Shown here: positions 22,745-32,051 of the stretch, piece after piece
How the letters are laid out: every line of letters begins with the position of its first letter
Numbering within the stretch: position 1 is the stretch's first letter
From: Saprospiraceae bacterium
GTDB lineage: Bacteria > Bacteroidota > Bacteroidia > Chitinophagales > Saprospiraceae
Direction: 5' to 3'
NCBI GenBank assembly: GCA_013002995.1
Contig: JABDLO010000222.1
Span: forward strand, 1 to 35,402
DNA length: 35,402 nt
The notes under the pieces: model-generated
The model's input: the letters and a program-made list of their open reading frames with translations, nothing else
Database searches by the model: none
Told to the model about the DNA's origin: nothing
Program-made: the position numbers and the translations under genes

Positions 22745-25700
22745 TCACCCTCCAGGAATGGTATCCTTCTTCTCTTTTTTCTTCGCTGAAAGCGGTTTCC
22801 ACTTCTCCAATTTTTTCTTGATGTCTTCAATTTCTTTTCCTGCTTTTTCTTTTAGGATGTCTATGGGTTCAGTAGCAATAGAATCCAGTCCGGTCTTATT
22901 TAATAAGGAGTCAATTGCTTGATTTTGTTTTTTATCTATGATTTTACTTAATGAATCCTTTGCTGCATCTACTTTTTTATCTATGACTTTGGTTATACTG
23001 TCCTGAATATCTTTCTTAATGACATTAATGGTGTCTTTAATTGTGCCTTTAGTAGAATCAATTTGTGAATTTATTTTATCCTCTATTTCCTTCACCTTAT
23101 CTTTTAATTGGTCTTCAGCCATTTCATCCAATCGCTTTTCTGTACTCCCCAGGGGTGTTATCTTAAATGATGGATTCTGAATGTTTCCATTCATGTTGAT
23201 ATTTAGCAACAAATAGTCCCCTTGAGAAATATCCATTCCAAGCCTGGTAGCTTGTTTTTCTATTTCGGAGAGGCCATATTCAAGAGTACCACTGATAACA
23301 TTCTTCTTTAACAGGCTACGTGGAATTTCCAAGAGCAGTTCATAATTCATATTCCTGCCAAGACCATGTTTCCCACCTATGGTTAATGACATGCCCTGTC
23401 CTATGTCAAATTTGTGATCCTTTAGTTCCACCATCCCATCTACTACCTCAAACCAGTTTTTACTGTTCTCAATAGCCCAGTCTGAAATTTTTTCAACACC
23501 AAGTTTATTTCCCAGGCTGGATAATGGTCCGAATCCCTGAATCCTTCCATCTCTTGTCTCAATAAACCCTGAGGCATCCAGCGTATTATAGATGGGAGAG
23601 TAGTTAAGACCTACTTCACTATTCATCATTAGGGTTGCATTAAAGTATCCTGTGATGTAATCTGCAACAGGAGCAAGGTATTTAAATAGAGGAGATGACT
23701 TTACAGCATTCTGAAACCCAATCTGAGATAAGTCAATTTTGAAATCAAATTGATCGTTGCCGTCTGAAAATGTGGAGTATGATCCGGTAGCAACAATCTT
23801 TCCACCAAGTGTGGACGATTGTATCTGCTCAATTTCAAGGGTGCCATTCTTCAGAGATGCAAATCCTATTAGATCTTTTAATTGATAGCTTCCATGATCA
23901 AGCGAAGCTATATTGGCATCGATATTAATATTTACATTTTCAGGAAGTAGCAATCCTTTATTTGAATCTCCATCTACGCTATTTTCTGTTAGTAATGGAG
24001 CTGTATTTATGGATGGTGAATTGATGGTGATATCGCCATTTAAATCACCCTTATTCATAAGATATTGATTTATTCCTGAAAATGACCCTGTTGCATTTAC
24101 TTGCTGGTCACTGATGAAAGCTTGAAATCTCTTAACATTAATTAAATCATCTTCAATCGAGCCCTCCAATATGATATTGTTAATATTGTAAGAAGGGCTT
24201 AAAACTTGTTGAGCATACCAGTTTACATCCATATTTAAACTAGGTATAATAAAGGATGGGTCTTGAGAAGATGCACCTGAAGATGACATGAAATCTTCTG
24301 AATTTACTTTGTTGCTCTTGATGGTCGCAGCTCCTTTTAATGTTGTGCCGGAAAGGTAATTCAGGGGATAATCTAATGATGCATCAATGTTAAAGTCAGA
24401 CCCCTGAAATATCAGTTCCTCTATTCCTACTTCCAACAATTTTGGATCTGCATTTGAACTGAGTTTTTTAATTGCAATAGTGGGAATATCTGTTGATTCA
24501 ATAACTATATTTTCTCCATTAAAATACCCGTCAAATATGACATCTTTCCAATTCTTCTTTCTGATGTCATTCATTGTTCCCTTTAAGGTAAAATCACTGG
24601 TTACTGTACCTTTAAAGTCAGATGTTTCTTCCATAGGGAAGGCATCTTTCCATGTTTGGAGGTTTACATCTGCCATGAGACCCATATCAATAGATTGATT
24701 GCTGATGGGGCCGGTAACGCTTAACCTTCCAGATAATTTACTGTCTCTGGCTTTCATTGAGAATGAAGGGATGTCCATTTCGAGGTTCTCATAATTTACT
24801 CCTGAAGCCTTGATACTCGCTGAAGTCGTGATTTCCTGGATGGTAGTTGAAAGCAGTGGGTATTTCACACTTCCATTCATTACATCAAGCTTAATGCTCA
24901 CTGAAGGCATAGAAGACTCGTCATCTGCAAGAAGTCCTGTAATTGACGCCTCAATTGCACCCTCACCAGTTATCTGAGCATCACGATAATCCTGAGAATA
25001 GGCATATGGGATAAGAGAAAATATTTCTTTAAAATCAGCATCCGGTGCCAGGAAATCTAAATTCATTTCAGTTCCGCCGTCCTGAAGTTGAATGACTCCA
25101 TCCATATTGAAAGGCAAAGCATTAAGGATTATCTCATTTTCTCTGAAGGTGTATTTATTTTCTTGCATAGCAACCTCAATGATTGCATCTGCACTAACAC
25201 GAGCATTTTTCAACATCGGAATGCCAGAACTTGTCACTGTCAAGTCAGGTGTTGTTGTCTTTGTATTTAAATCAAATAGACTTTCGGTAAATCTGCCGCT
25301 ACCAGTATGATTGATGTCATTTATATATAGAGCAATATTGTTAAATTCATTATTGTACTTCAGATTACTTTCAGTAACTGAATATTTTTCAAGCTCTACA
25401 GTGTATTCACTTGATTCATTTCCTTCTTTAAAGATTAAATAGTTGTTATTCAGGTTGTTATCGACTTTCATGTCGAGTATTGCTTTATCAATACTGAATC
25501 CTTTGATAAGCAGGGGAGTAGACTTCTTAATAATTGAAGGTATTGAAACTGTAAAGTCAATTGTTTCAGAAAATGCAAGTGTGTCTCCTTCAAATTCATT
25601 TATACCAATGACAGATAGTTCATCTATTTTAATTGAAGCATCTGGAAAAGACCTAAAAAAAGATAGACCGATATCTGAGAATTCAACTCGTGCATTGACT

Positions 25701-25825
25701 TCCTCATTGATGGCTTGTTGAATCCCTTCTTTAATCTCTTCTTCAAATACCAAAGGCATAACGGCTAGTGCGAGGATGAAGCCGAGTAGTAAAATTCCTA
25801 AAAACTTCAGAATTTTTTTAATCAT
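22745..25825 (-). CDS. AsmA-family protein (large inner-membrane-anchored envelope protein)
   Basis: This 1026-residue protein has one N-terminal membrane anchor (about 5-25, ILKFLGILLLGFILALAVMPLVF) followed by the AsmA start pattern (EEIKEGIQQAINEEVNARVEFSDIGLSFFRSFPDASIKIDEL). The body is a long series of beta-strand repeats in the periplasm, with an AsmA-like C-terminal domain before residue about 860 (GFIETRDGRIQGFGPLSSLGNKL, KLDEL-like features). AsmA-type proteins of this size are proposed lipid-transfer bridges between the membranes. The last about 150 residues are a highly charged Lys/Asp/Ile helical tail (repeats of the kind DKKVDAAKDSLSKIIDKK), probably coiled coil. It lies 75 bases after the PorP/SprF gene and may share its transcript. 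Confidence 0.85.
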   Translation of the reverse strand: MIKKILKFLGILLLGFILALAVMPLVFEEEIKEGIQQAINEEVNARVEFSDIGLSFFRSFPDASIKIDELSVIGINEFEGDTLAFSETIDFTVSIPSIIKKSTPLLIKGFSIDKAILDMKVDNNLNNNYLIFKEGNESSEYTVELEKYSVTESNLKYNNEFNNIALYINDINHTGSGRFTESLFDLNTKTTTPDLTVTSSGIPMLKNARVSADAIIEVAMQENKYTFRENEIILNALPFNMDGVIQLQDGGTEMNLDFLAPDADFKEIFSLIPYAYSQDYRDAQITGEGAIEASITGLLADDESSMPSVSIKLDVMNGSVKYPLLSTTIQEITTSASIKASGVNYENLEMDIPSFSMKARDSKLSGRLSVTGPISNQSIDMGLMADVNLQTWKDAFPMEETSDFKGTVTSDFTLKGTMNDIRKKNWKDVIFDGYFNGENIVIESTDIPTIAIKKLSSNADPKLLEVGIEELIFQGSDFNIDASLDYPLNYLSGTTLKGAATIKSNKVNSEDFMSSSGASSQDPSFIIPSLNMDVNWYAQQVLSPSYNINNIILEGSIEDDLINVKRFQAFISDQQVNATGSFSGINQYLMNKGDLNGDITINSPSINTAPLLTENSVDGDSNKGLLLPENVNINIDANIASLDHGSYQLKDLIGFASLKNGTLEIEQIQSSTLGGKIVATGSYSTFSDGNDQFDFKIDLSQIGFQNAVKSSPLFKYLAPVADYITGYFNATLMMNSEVGLNYSPIYNTLDASGFIETRDGRIQGFGPLSSLGNKLGVEKISDWAIENSKNWFEVVDGMVELKDHKFDIGQGMSLTIGGKHGLGRNMNYELLLEIPRSLLKKNVISGTLEYGLSEIEKQATRLGMDISQGDYLLLNINMNGNIQNPSFKITPLGSTEKRLDEMAEDQLKDKVKEIEDKINSQIDSTKGTIKDTINVIKKDIQDSITKVIDKKVDAAKDSLSKIIDKKQNQAIDSLLNKTGLDSIATEPIDILKEKAGKEIEDIKKKLEKWKPLSAKKKEKKDTIPGG

Positions 25826-25900
25826 GGGTTGAAGTTTAATATTATGACGGTATATCCGTCTTCAATTCATACTCAATAGGAAGAAATATGTTCGTTTGGA

Positions 25901-26959
25901 CTAGAACTTAGGGCAGAAGTCACTGTCATTGTCATAGTCACCAAAGTAACTGATGGTAAACTCAAAGGCATTGAGTCCTAATCTGTCAGTTGTGAGGTCG
26001 TTGATGCTATGGTCATAGCTCAATCCAAGAAGGAATTTACCTGTTTCAAAACCCACTGCAAATACGACGCTCTCCAATGAAGTTCCATCCACATTACCCG
26101 ATGCTCTCAGCCAGGGGCCAAAGTGAAAAAACTGGGTTCCGTCATTGTCTAATTGATACTTGAAGTTAGATCCTAAATTGTATTGATTATGAGGGCCTTG
26201 TATCAGAATAAATGATCTCGGCTCTACAGTCCATTTATCAGTAGTTTTAATTGATAAAGCAAGAGATGCACTCCATTTTCTAAATAGCTTATTGTTTCTG
26301 TCTATCGACTGATTGGACTGATCAGATTTAAAGAATGCAATATTAGCGGCATTGATATGAAATAATCCAACTCCAGCGAAAAAAGTGGACCGGTCTGAAG
26401 GGCTGATCCTGTAATTAACACCCAGTCCAAAGTCACCATATCCAAAATTGTTGAGCGGAAGAAACTCACCGGTCTCCAGTGTGTATCCATCTATGGCATT
26501 GAACTGGTCTTCAAAAGTGAGGTCCTCATAGTTGATATTCCGTTGTGCCAATCCCATGTATAATCCTGCACTTAAATATTGATTGGTTGTCTTATCCAGT
26601 GCTTTATGATAAGCACCAAATAAAGATATCTGAGTCGTATTCAGGTCAAGTGTTGAAACCCGATCTCCGAAAAAGTTAATTCCAAAAGCAAATTTATCGG
26701 GTTGAGATGTAGTATTAGGGTTAATCGGAAAACTGACATCTCCTGAAAAACTATAAGTCCTTAAAGGATCATCAATGGCTGACCTCCATTGATCACGATA
26801 TGATAAAGCTACTCTGTAGAGTCCATTGGAGGTCCCTGTTAATGCAGGATTTAGCATTAAGGGATTAGCATAAAACTGAGAAAAATGGGCATCCTGGCTT
26901 TGTCCTTTATAGGTAAAGCCAACCAACAGAAAGCATATAAAGAGAAACACTTTATTCAT
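25901..26959 (-). CDS. PorP/SprF-family outer membrane protein (type IX secretion associated)
   Basis: This 352-residue protein has a signal peptide (1-22, MNKVFLFICFLLVGFTYKGQSQ) and the hallmark start of the mature form, DAHFSQFYANPLMLNPALTG, then YRVALSYRDQWRS. The rest is a beta-barrel pattern (GINFFGDRVS, YHKALDKTTNQYLSAGLYMGLAQR, FGLGVNYRIS, FLLGLSYDHSIND, FEFTISYFGDYD). PorP/SprF proteins help export or anchor type IX secretion substrates at the cell surface; genomes have many paralogues, so a specific partner cannot be named. A promoter-like pair precedes it. Confidence 0.92.
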   Translation of the reverse strand: MNKVFLFICFLLVGFTYKGQSQDAHFSQFYANPLMLNPALTGTSNGLYRVALSYRDQWRSAIDDPLRTYSFSGDVSFPINPNTTSQPDKFAFGINFFGDRVSTLDLNTTQISLFGAYHKALDKTTNQYLSAGLYMGLAQRNINYEDLTFEDQFNAIDGYTLETGEFLPLNNFGYGDFGLGVNYRISPSDRSTFFAGVGLFHINAANIAFFKSDQSNQSIDRNNKLFRKWSASLALSIKTTDKWTVEPRSFILIQGPHNQYNLGSNFKYQLDNDGTQFFHFGPWLRASGNVDGTSLESVVFAVGFETGKFLLGLSYDHSINDLTTDRLGLNAFEFTISYFGDYDNDSDFCPKF

Positions 26960-26967
26960 AGGCTGTG

Positions 26968-26997
26968 CAAATATGCAGATTATCTACTGCTATACAA
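26968..26997 (-). promoter_or_regulatory. Putative promoter for the PorP/SprF gene
   Basis: On the minus strand TTG (26997-26995) lies 19 bases upstream of CATATTTG (26975-26968), a 7/8 match to TAnnTTTG, ending 8 bases before the ATG at 26959. The leader would be extremely short. Confidence 0.45.
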
Positions 26998-27135
26998 CGG
27001 ATAAAACTAAAAAATAAATATAATGCCTACTATCATCTTTTTGTGTATTGGGAATCATGGATTTTATCGGCACATAATTTGATTTAAACCATAAGAATAG
27101 GAAATTCTTAAAAGACGTTATTTTGTGGTCAAATT

Positions 27136-27954
27136 TTGGTCATCGCAAGTAAGAAAAAATATAAACCCAGGAAAGTTCATGCCATCTGCATGCTGAGTTC
27201 TGTGGCAATTAGGAGTAAACCGGATCATCAATCAAGGATGATTGACCAGCTCCTTTTTGGTGAAGTATGCGAGATTATGACTAAAAAGCACAATTACTGG
27301 TGTAGGGTACGAAGCCCGATAGATGAAATGGAAGGTTGGTGCTTAAGTCATCAAATGTATTTATTAACAGCAATTGAATATGAAAAGTACCAATTAAAAT
27401 GTGCATTTGCCCTGGATATTTCACAATCTGCAATTGGGGATAATAAACACATACCCATTTTGCTCGGTTCCCGGTTGCCACATTGTGATGGCATCTCATT
27501 CAAGATGCCTAAAGAATCTATGAGATACAGTGGACAGGTATATTTTCCGCTCCAGACACCTTTTAAAATTGAGATGTTGCTCAAGATAGCAAGGAAGTAT
27601 TTGTATGCTCCTTATCTGGAAGGCGGAAGGACACCTTTTGGAATAGATGCAGGTGGATATATACAGATGGTTTTTCGGATTTTTGGAATGAACCTACCTC
27701 GGAAGATAGAACAACAATCAGACGAAGGAGAGGTATTACATTTCGTGGCCGAAGGAAAAGCCGGTGATCTTGCTTTCTTTACAGATGAGGATGGTAAGAT
27801 TAATCACGGTGGTATTTTGCTCGATAATGAACGCATTATTCATTCTTTTGGAATGGTCAGAATAGATCTATTGGATCACTATGGTATATTTAATAAGAAT
27901 TTAAAGATATATACCCACAGACTCCGATTCTTAAAGAGAATTTTACCTGAATGA
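27136..27954 (+). CDS. NlpC/P60 (C40)-like protein with SH3 domain, catalytic Cys replaced by Ala
   Basis: The protein has up to 272 residues. Residues 14-80 form an SH3-like domain (SVAIRSKPDHQSRMIDQLLFGE, then WCRV and EGWC), residues 145-240 an NlpC/P60 fold. In active relatives the site reads GIDCSGF; here it reads GIDAGGY, so Ala172 stands where the nucleophile Cys should be and the next Ser is Gly. The His (H224, INHGGILL) and the polar follow-up (IIHSFG) remain. YLWGG is YLEGG. A peptidoglycan-binding or regulatory pseudoenzyme is the likely role. The start is uncertain: TTG at 27136 (a stop at 27109 bars further extension) or ATG at 27190. There is no signal peptide. Confidence 0.8.
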   Translation: MVIASKKKYKPRKVHAICMLSSVAIRSKPDHQSRMIDQLLFGEVCEIMTKKHNYWCRVRSPIDEMEGWCLSHQMYLLTAIEYEKYQLKCAFALDISQSAIGDNKHIPILLGSRLPHCDGISFKMPKESMRYSGQVYFPLQTPFKIEMLLKIARKYLYAPYLEGGRTPFGIDAGGYIQMVFRIFGMNLPRKIEQQSDEGEVLHFVAEGKAGDLAFFTDEDGKINHGGILLDNERIIHSFGMVRIDLLDHYGIFNKNLKIYTHRLRFLKRILPE

Positions 27955-28007
27955 CGTGACTTTAAGTAATTTAGAGAGTCCATCTATTATAACTATAACT
28001 GTTAATA

Positions 28008-29612
28008 ATGAAAAGACTCAGTCTCTATTTTCTTCTCACATTTATATTCCTTTCTTCCTTCATTAGTGCTCAAGTGGTCATTGAAGGATACGTTTTTCAA
28101 TCAGATAACAGGGGTTTTCTAAATAGAGTACACGTAAGACTTGTAGAGAGTGCTACCAATTCAGAAGTGGGGGAGACACTTTCTGATATGGATGGGTTTT
28201 TCACTTTTAAGGCAGAATTGAATAAGGAGTATAAGATCATTGCTAATAAAGAAATGTTTGAAGAAATGGTGGAGCTTATTTCTACAAGCAAGAATGTTGC
28301 TAACGGGAAGGTCTTTGCCAGGGTTGAAATGAAAAGGGCTCCGGGCTATGTATTTGAAATTACAATGGCAGAAAAGAGAGAAGATCCTGATATTCCTGTT
28401 GATGCCATCAGAGGTGCCCTGATTGAAGTGTATAATAATACAACGGAAAAGCTAGATGTGATCTTTGAAGATCACCCCCATCCCGACTTCCAGGTAAATC
28501 TGTTAAAGGGGAATCATTATACCATCTTAATAAGAAAGCAAGGATATCTTGCAAAACGACTCGAAGCTTACGTTGATGTAGAAGGATGCATTCTATGCTT
28601 TGAAGGAGTCGGAAAAGTTGAGCCGGGAGTTTCTGATAATCTGACTGAGGGAAATGAAATGGGGGTTTTATTAGCTAACCTGGAGCTAGAGAGAATTGAG
28701 CAGGATAAGACATTTGAGATCAATAATCTTTATTATGATTACGGCAAGTGGGAATTGAAACCCGAAGGTAGAGCAGAGCTCAATAAAGTAATCAACCTGT
28801 TTAAAGACAATCCTGCTCTGATTATCGAATTGGGGTCACATACAGATTCAAGAGGGAAGAGTAATAAAAATCAGGAGCTATCAGAGAAGAGAGCACAATC
28901 TGCAGTAAGCTACCTAAAGACATACGGGAATATTCCCCCTGAAAATATTGTGGCAAGAGGGTATGGAGAGTCTAAAATCCTTAACAAATGTAAAGATGGT
29001 GTGGATTGTTCGGAATCTCAACATGCCAGGAATAGAAGGACTGAGCTGAAAATAATAGGTGAAAGAAGTGATTTTACATTCAAGTCTCTTATTGAACTCA
29101 AGGAAGAAGAAAAAATGGAGGCATTGATCAGAGAGCTTCAGAATCAGGACCAAGTAAGGGTAAAAGAAGGGGAGAAGCTATCGGATGTGCTTGAGAAAGA
29201 TGAATTGGGCTTAAAAGAAACCGAGGAGGTAAAGCAGGATTTACCTAAAAGCAAACCAGTACTCACTGAAACTAAAAAAGCAAACGAGTCTGAAGAGGCA
29301 AAAGGTGTGAAAGAAAAAGCTAATGACCAAGTTAAAGAAGAAGTTAAAGAGAATAATCCAACACCACCTGCTTCAGATCTAACCCACAGAATAGTTATTC
29401 ATTTTTCATATCAGCCTCTGCCATCCAATCATGCGATTTACAAAGAACACAAGGATGTATATGAATATATTTCTCCTCAAAATTACCGGTACTATTTAAT
29501 TGAGGCTTTTTCTTCGGAAGCTGATGCTCATGATGCTCTGGAAGATAAATGGCTTGAGAAATATCCCAATGCTTATATCATGACTTTTAAGGGAGATGAA
29601 CGAATTAACTAA
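28008..29612 (+). CDS. OmpA-family protein with carboxypeptidase-regulatory-like N terminus and SPOR-like C terminus
   Basis: This 534-residue protein has a signal peptide (1-21, MKRLSLYFLLTFIFLSSFISA). Residues 22-110 resemble a carboxypeptidase regulatory-like beta-sandwich; a second similar domain spans about 118-200 with CILC (194-197). The OmpA-like peptidoglycan-binding domain spans about 235-350 (LYYDYGKWELKPEGRAEL, ELGSHTDSRG, LSEKRAQSAVSYL, HARNRRTEL). A Lys/Glu-rich linker (about 360-450) follows, then a C-terminal segment (IVIHFSYQPLP ... YRYYLIEAFSSEADAHDALE, KYPNAYIMTF) resembling SPOR-type domains. It probably anchors an envelope complex to the cell wall. It ends tail-to-tail two bases from the DUF5683 gene. 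Confidence 0.85.
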   Translation: MKRLSLYFLLTFIFLSSFISAQVVIEGYVFQSDNRGFLNRVHVRLVESATNSEVGETLSDMDGFFTFKAELNKEYKIIANKEMFEEMVELISTSKNVANGKVFARVEMKRAPGYVFEITMAEKREDPDIPVDAIRGALIEVYNNTTEKLDVIFEDHPHPDFQVNLLKGNHYTILIRKQGYLAKRLEAYVDVEGCILCFEGVGKVEPGVSDNLTEGNEMGVLLANLELERIEQDKTFEINNLYYDYGKWELKPEGRAELNKVINLFKDNPALIIELGSHTDSRGKSNKNQELSEKRAQSAVSYLKTYGNIPPENIVARGYGESKILNKCKDGVDCSESQHARNRRTELKIIGERSDFTFKSLIELKEEEKMEALIRELQNQDQVRVKEGEKLSDVLEKDELGLKETEEVKQDLPKSKPVLTETKKANESEEAKGVKEKANDQVKEEVKENNPTPPASDLTHRIVIHFSYQPLPSNHAIYKEHKDVYEYISPQNYRYYLIEAFSSEADAHDALEDKWLEKYPNAYIMTFKGDERIN

Positions 29613-29614
29613 GC

Positions 29615-30265
29615 TTACCAGCCAAGGAGTAACTTAGGGGAAGCTTTTACCTTCCGGTTAAGAGGGATTTTAATACTGATGGATCCAAAGGTAGGCATCA
29701 TCCACCTTTCTTGTTGGTTGATTATCGGAGATTGGTAACCTATATCATCGTCAACATCAAAGTCAATCAGGTGGCGATCTATAAAAGCATCAAATACATT
29801 GAGTAAGTGAGCCAGAATCATCCCGATATAAGCATATTCTTTATTCTTTCGGTAACGGTCACGTAACAGCTTGGCTGTGCTTGCCTGATCCACTCCTTTA
29901 TAGTTATCAATCTCATCGTTTAGTAGACCGATGTAGGCCCCCTGCCATTCATCGAGGCGTTGATCATTCCATACATACCAATAAATGGCCGCACCCTCTA
30001 TTCCCCATACAAGCGGTATCTTCCAATACCTCCTGTTGTAGTATTGACCTCCACCAGGTACAATTAATGAATAGAAAGCTGCCTTGCCTGGCTTTCCTGT
30101 GAAAATGTCAAAGAAGGTATTGTTGTTTCTAGGTAGGGTATCCTGATCGTTGTATGATGTATCTGGAGGAGGTGGAAGATTACTGTTGTTATTTCCTCCA
30201 AATTGTGCATGGCACGCCAACGTGAATAAAAAACAAAATGTAAATATGACAGATTTCAACGGCAT
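29615..30265 (-). CDS. DUF5683-domain protein
   Basis: This 216-residue exported protein has a signal peptide (MPLKSVIFTFCFLFTLACHAQ), then a Pro/Asn-rich stretch. The DUF5683 domain follows, with AFYSLIVPGGGQYYNRRYWKIPLVWGIEGAAIYWYVWN, a charged helix with RDRYRKNKEYAYIG, and the end HLLNVFDAFIDRHLIDFDV. The fold has two hydrophobic hairpins; the role is unknown. I prefer the ATG at 30265 to the TTG at 30274, because the signal peptide then starts normally. In either case it lies directly after parB (overlap or 5-base gap), a linkage I associate with this phylum. Confidence 0.82.
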   Translation of the reverse strand: MPLKSVIFTFCFLFTLACHAQFGGNNNSNLPPPPDTSYNDQDTLPRNNNTFFDIFTGKPGKAAFYSLIVPGGGQYYNRRYWKIPLVWGIEGAAIYWYVWNDQRLDEWQGAYIGLLNDEIDNYKGVDQASTAKLLRDRYRKNKEYAYIGMILAHLLNVFDAFIDRHLIDFDVDDDIGYQSPIINQQERWMMPTFGSISIKIPLNRKVKASPKLLLGW

Positions 30266-30270
30266 AAATC

Positions 30271-31182
30271 TCAATCAAGTTCAAGACGGTCAATGATATT
30301 ATTGAATTCAATATCAGACTTGAATTTAATAACGATCTGACCTTTGCCTTTGTTATTTCGCTTGATTTCAACTTTTGTACCAACCATATCACTTATTCGA
30401 TCTCGAATATCAATAACTTCGCTTGGTAAATCTTGAGCAATACCCTGACTTACTCTTCCAGCAGCCTGTTGAGAAGATTTCTGATATGACTTAATGAGTT
30501 GCTCTGTAGCCCTTACCGACAGAGATTTTGCCACAACCTCATTGAACACTTTCTGTTGTAGTACGGGATTTTCAATTCCTGCTATACTCCTTGCATGTCC
30601 CATAGACAGTCTTTCGTCTTTAATAGCAGCCTGGATATTAGGAGGAAGTTTAAGGAGTCGTACATAATTGGTAATGGTACTTCTATTCTTTCCGATTCTT
30701 TTGCTTAAAGCATCATGAGTAAGCTCGCATTCATCCATCAGCCTTTGGTATGAAATTGCTACTTCGAGGGCATTTAAGTTAGATCTCTGAATATTCTCCA
30801 CAAGAGCCATCTCCAGCATTTCCTGATCGTTGGCTACCCTGATATAAGCAGGAATTTCATGCATTCCAGCCATTTTACTGGCTCTTAGCCTTCTTTCTCC
30901 AGCGATGAGCTGGAATCTACCATCGCCCATAGATCTTAATGTGACAGGTTGGATCAATCCGAAAGTCTTAATGGATTTGGCAAGCTCCATCAATTCTTCT
31001 GAATCAAATTCCTGTCTCGGCTGAAATGGGTTTGTTTCAATGTTTTCCAGAGGTACTAAAGCTGCATGCTCGTTAAGTTTTTTTATCGAGGATACTTTTT
31101 CCTCAGTTATATTTGTCTTCTCAATATTTGATAGTAAGGCTCTTATGCCTTTACCTACTTCCTTCTTTTTACTCATGGTCAT
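30271..31182 (-). CDS. parB: ParB, chromosome partition protein
   Basis: This 303-residue ParB/Spo0J protein binds parS near the origin and spreads along DNA as a CTP-dependent clamp. The N-terminal domain shows NPFQPRQEF (51-59, box I) and the nucleotide-binding GERRLRAS (95-102, box II). The helix-turn-helix region includes [29 protein letters not shown]-terminal dimerisation segment follows. An internal ATG at codon 3 could also start translation. The ATG overlaps the parA stop (ATGA). I found no perfect parS site (TGTTTCACGTGAAACA) in the window. Confidence 0.95.
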   Translation of the reverse strand: MTMSKKKEVGKGIRALLSNIEKTNITEEKVSSIKKLNEHAALVPLENIETNPFQPRQEFDSEELMELAKSIKTFGLIQPVTLRSMGDGRFQLIAGERRLRASKMAGMHEIPAYIRVANDQEMLEMALVENIQRSNLNALEVAISYQRLMDECELTHDALSKRIGKNRSTITNYVRLLKLPPNIQAAIKDERLSMGHARSIAGIENPVLQQKVFNEVVAKSLSVRATEQLIKSYQKSSQQAAGRVSQGIAQDLPSEVIDIRDRISDMVGTKVEIKRNNKGKGQIVIKFKSDIEFNNIIDRLELD

Positions 31183-32012
31183 TGATTGATAGATGCTTTA
31201 GAAAGAATAGATTTTACCTTATTGGCATTGTATTTCTTGAAAATGCTGTCCTCGTTTTTTGACAGGAATTCATTGGCCAGATTCAGATAGTTGTTGGCAC
31301 CCTTGGAGGTGACGTCGTACAAGATGACAGGAATTCCCAGGCTTGGTGACTCACCGATCTTGGAGTTTCTATGAATGATCGTATCAAAAACAGGATCTGT
31401 AATGATGTGATTTACTTCTTTAACAACGATTTTAGCCATTCTCAGTCGCTTGTCATACATGGAGAGGACAACACCTTCTATGATCAAATCAGGATTGGTG
31501 GTCTCCTTGACTAGGTTGATGGTTTCTTTCAGCTTCCCGTATCCTTCAAGAGCGTAGAATTCACATTGCAATGGGATAAGAACTGAATCAGCTGCGGTCA
31601 GTGCATTTAAGGTGATCAATCCCAATGAAGGTAGACAATCGATGAATATATAGTCGTATTCACTCTTGAGTGGTGAAAGCAATCGAGCCAGCTTATGATG
31701 CCTGGCTTCGGAATTTACCAATTCAACTTCTGCTCCTACCAGGTCTATTGAAGATGGCAATAAGTCAAGGTTTTGTGTCTTGGTGGGGATAATCGCATCC
31801 TTTGCATCAGCTCCTCCCAGCATGCAATCATAGATGTTGTAATCATCATCTGCCGGGTAAATTCCCACTCCGGAAGTTGCATTGGCCTGTGGATCCGCAT
31901 CCACCAATAAAACTTTTTTATTTAGTATCGCCAGTGCAGCTGCCAGGTTAACGGCAGTAGTTGTCTTTCCGACCCCTCCTTTCTGATTGGCGATGGCTAT
32001 AATTTTTCCCAT
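31179..32012 (-). CDS. parA: ParA/Soj chromosome-partitioning ATPase
   Basis: This 277-residue MinD/ParA-family ATPase drives segregation of ParB-parS complexes over the nucleoid. The deviant Walker A motif is KGGVGKTT (11-18), with [12 protein letters not shown] and the Walker B-like [16 protein letters not shown]. The next blocks, [16 protein letters not shown] and [11 protein letters not shown], are typical of chromosomal Soj proteins. It heads a coupled parA-parB-DUF5683 unit. No exact promoter motif was found in the 39 bases before it. Confidence 0.95.
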   Translation of the reverse strand: MGKIIAIANQKGGVGKTTTAVNLAAALAILNKKVLLVDADPQANATSGVGIYPADDDYNIYDCMLGGADAKDAIIPTKTQNLDLLPSSIDLVGAEVELVNSEARHHKLARLLSPLKSEYDYIFIDCLPSLGLITLNALTAADSVLIPLQCEFYALEGYGKLKETINLVKETTNPDLIIEGVVLSMYDKRLRMAKIVVKEVNHIITDPVFDTIIHRNSKIGESPSLGIPVILYDVTSKGANNYLNLANEFLSKNEDSIFKKYNANKVKSILSKASINQ

Positions 32013-32051
32013 AAATTATGTATCTCTAAGATATAATGATATTTACTAATA

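Noticed and set aside
30271-32012. A parS site near parAB
   Set aside because: I saw no 16-base match to the parS consensus in the parAB region by eye; a computed search of the whole chromosome would be needed.
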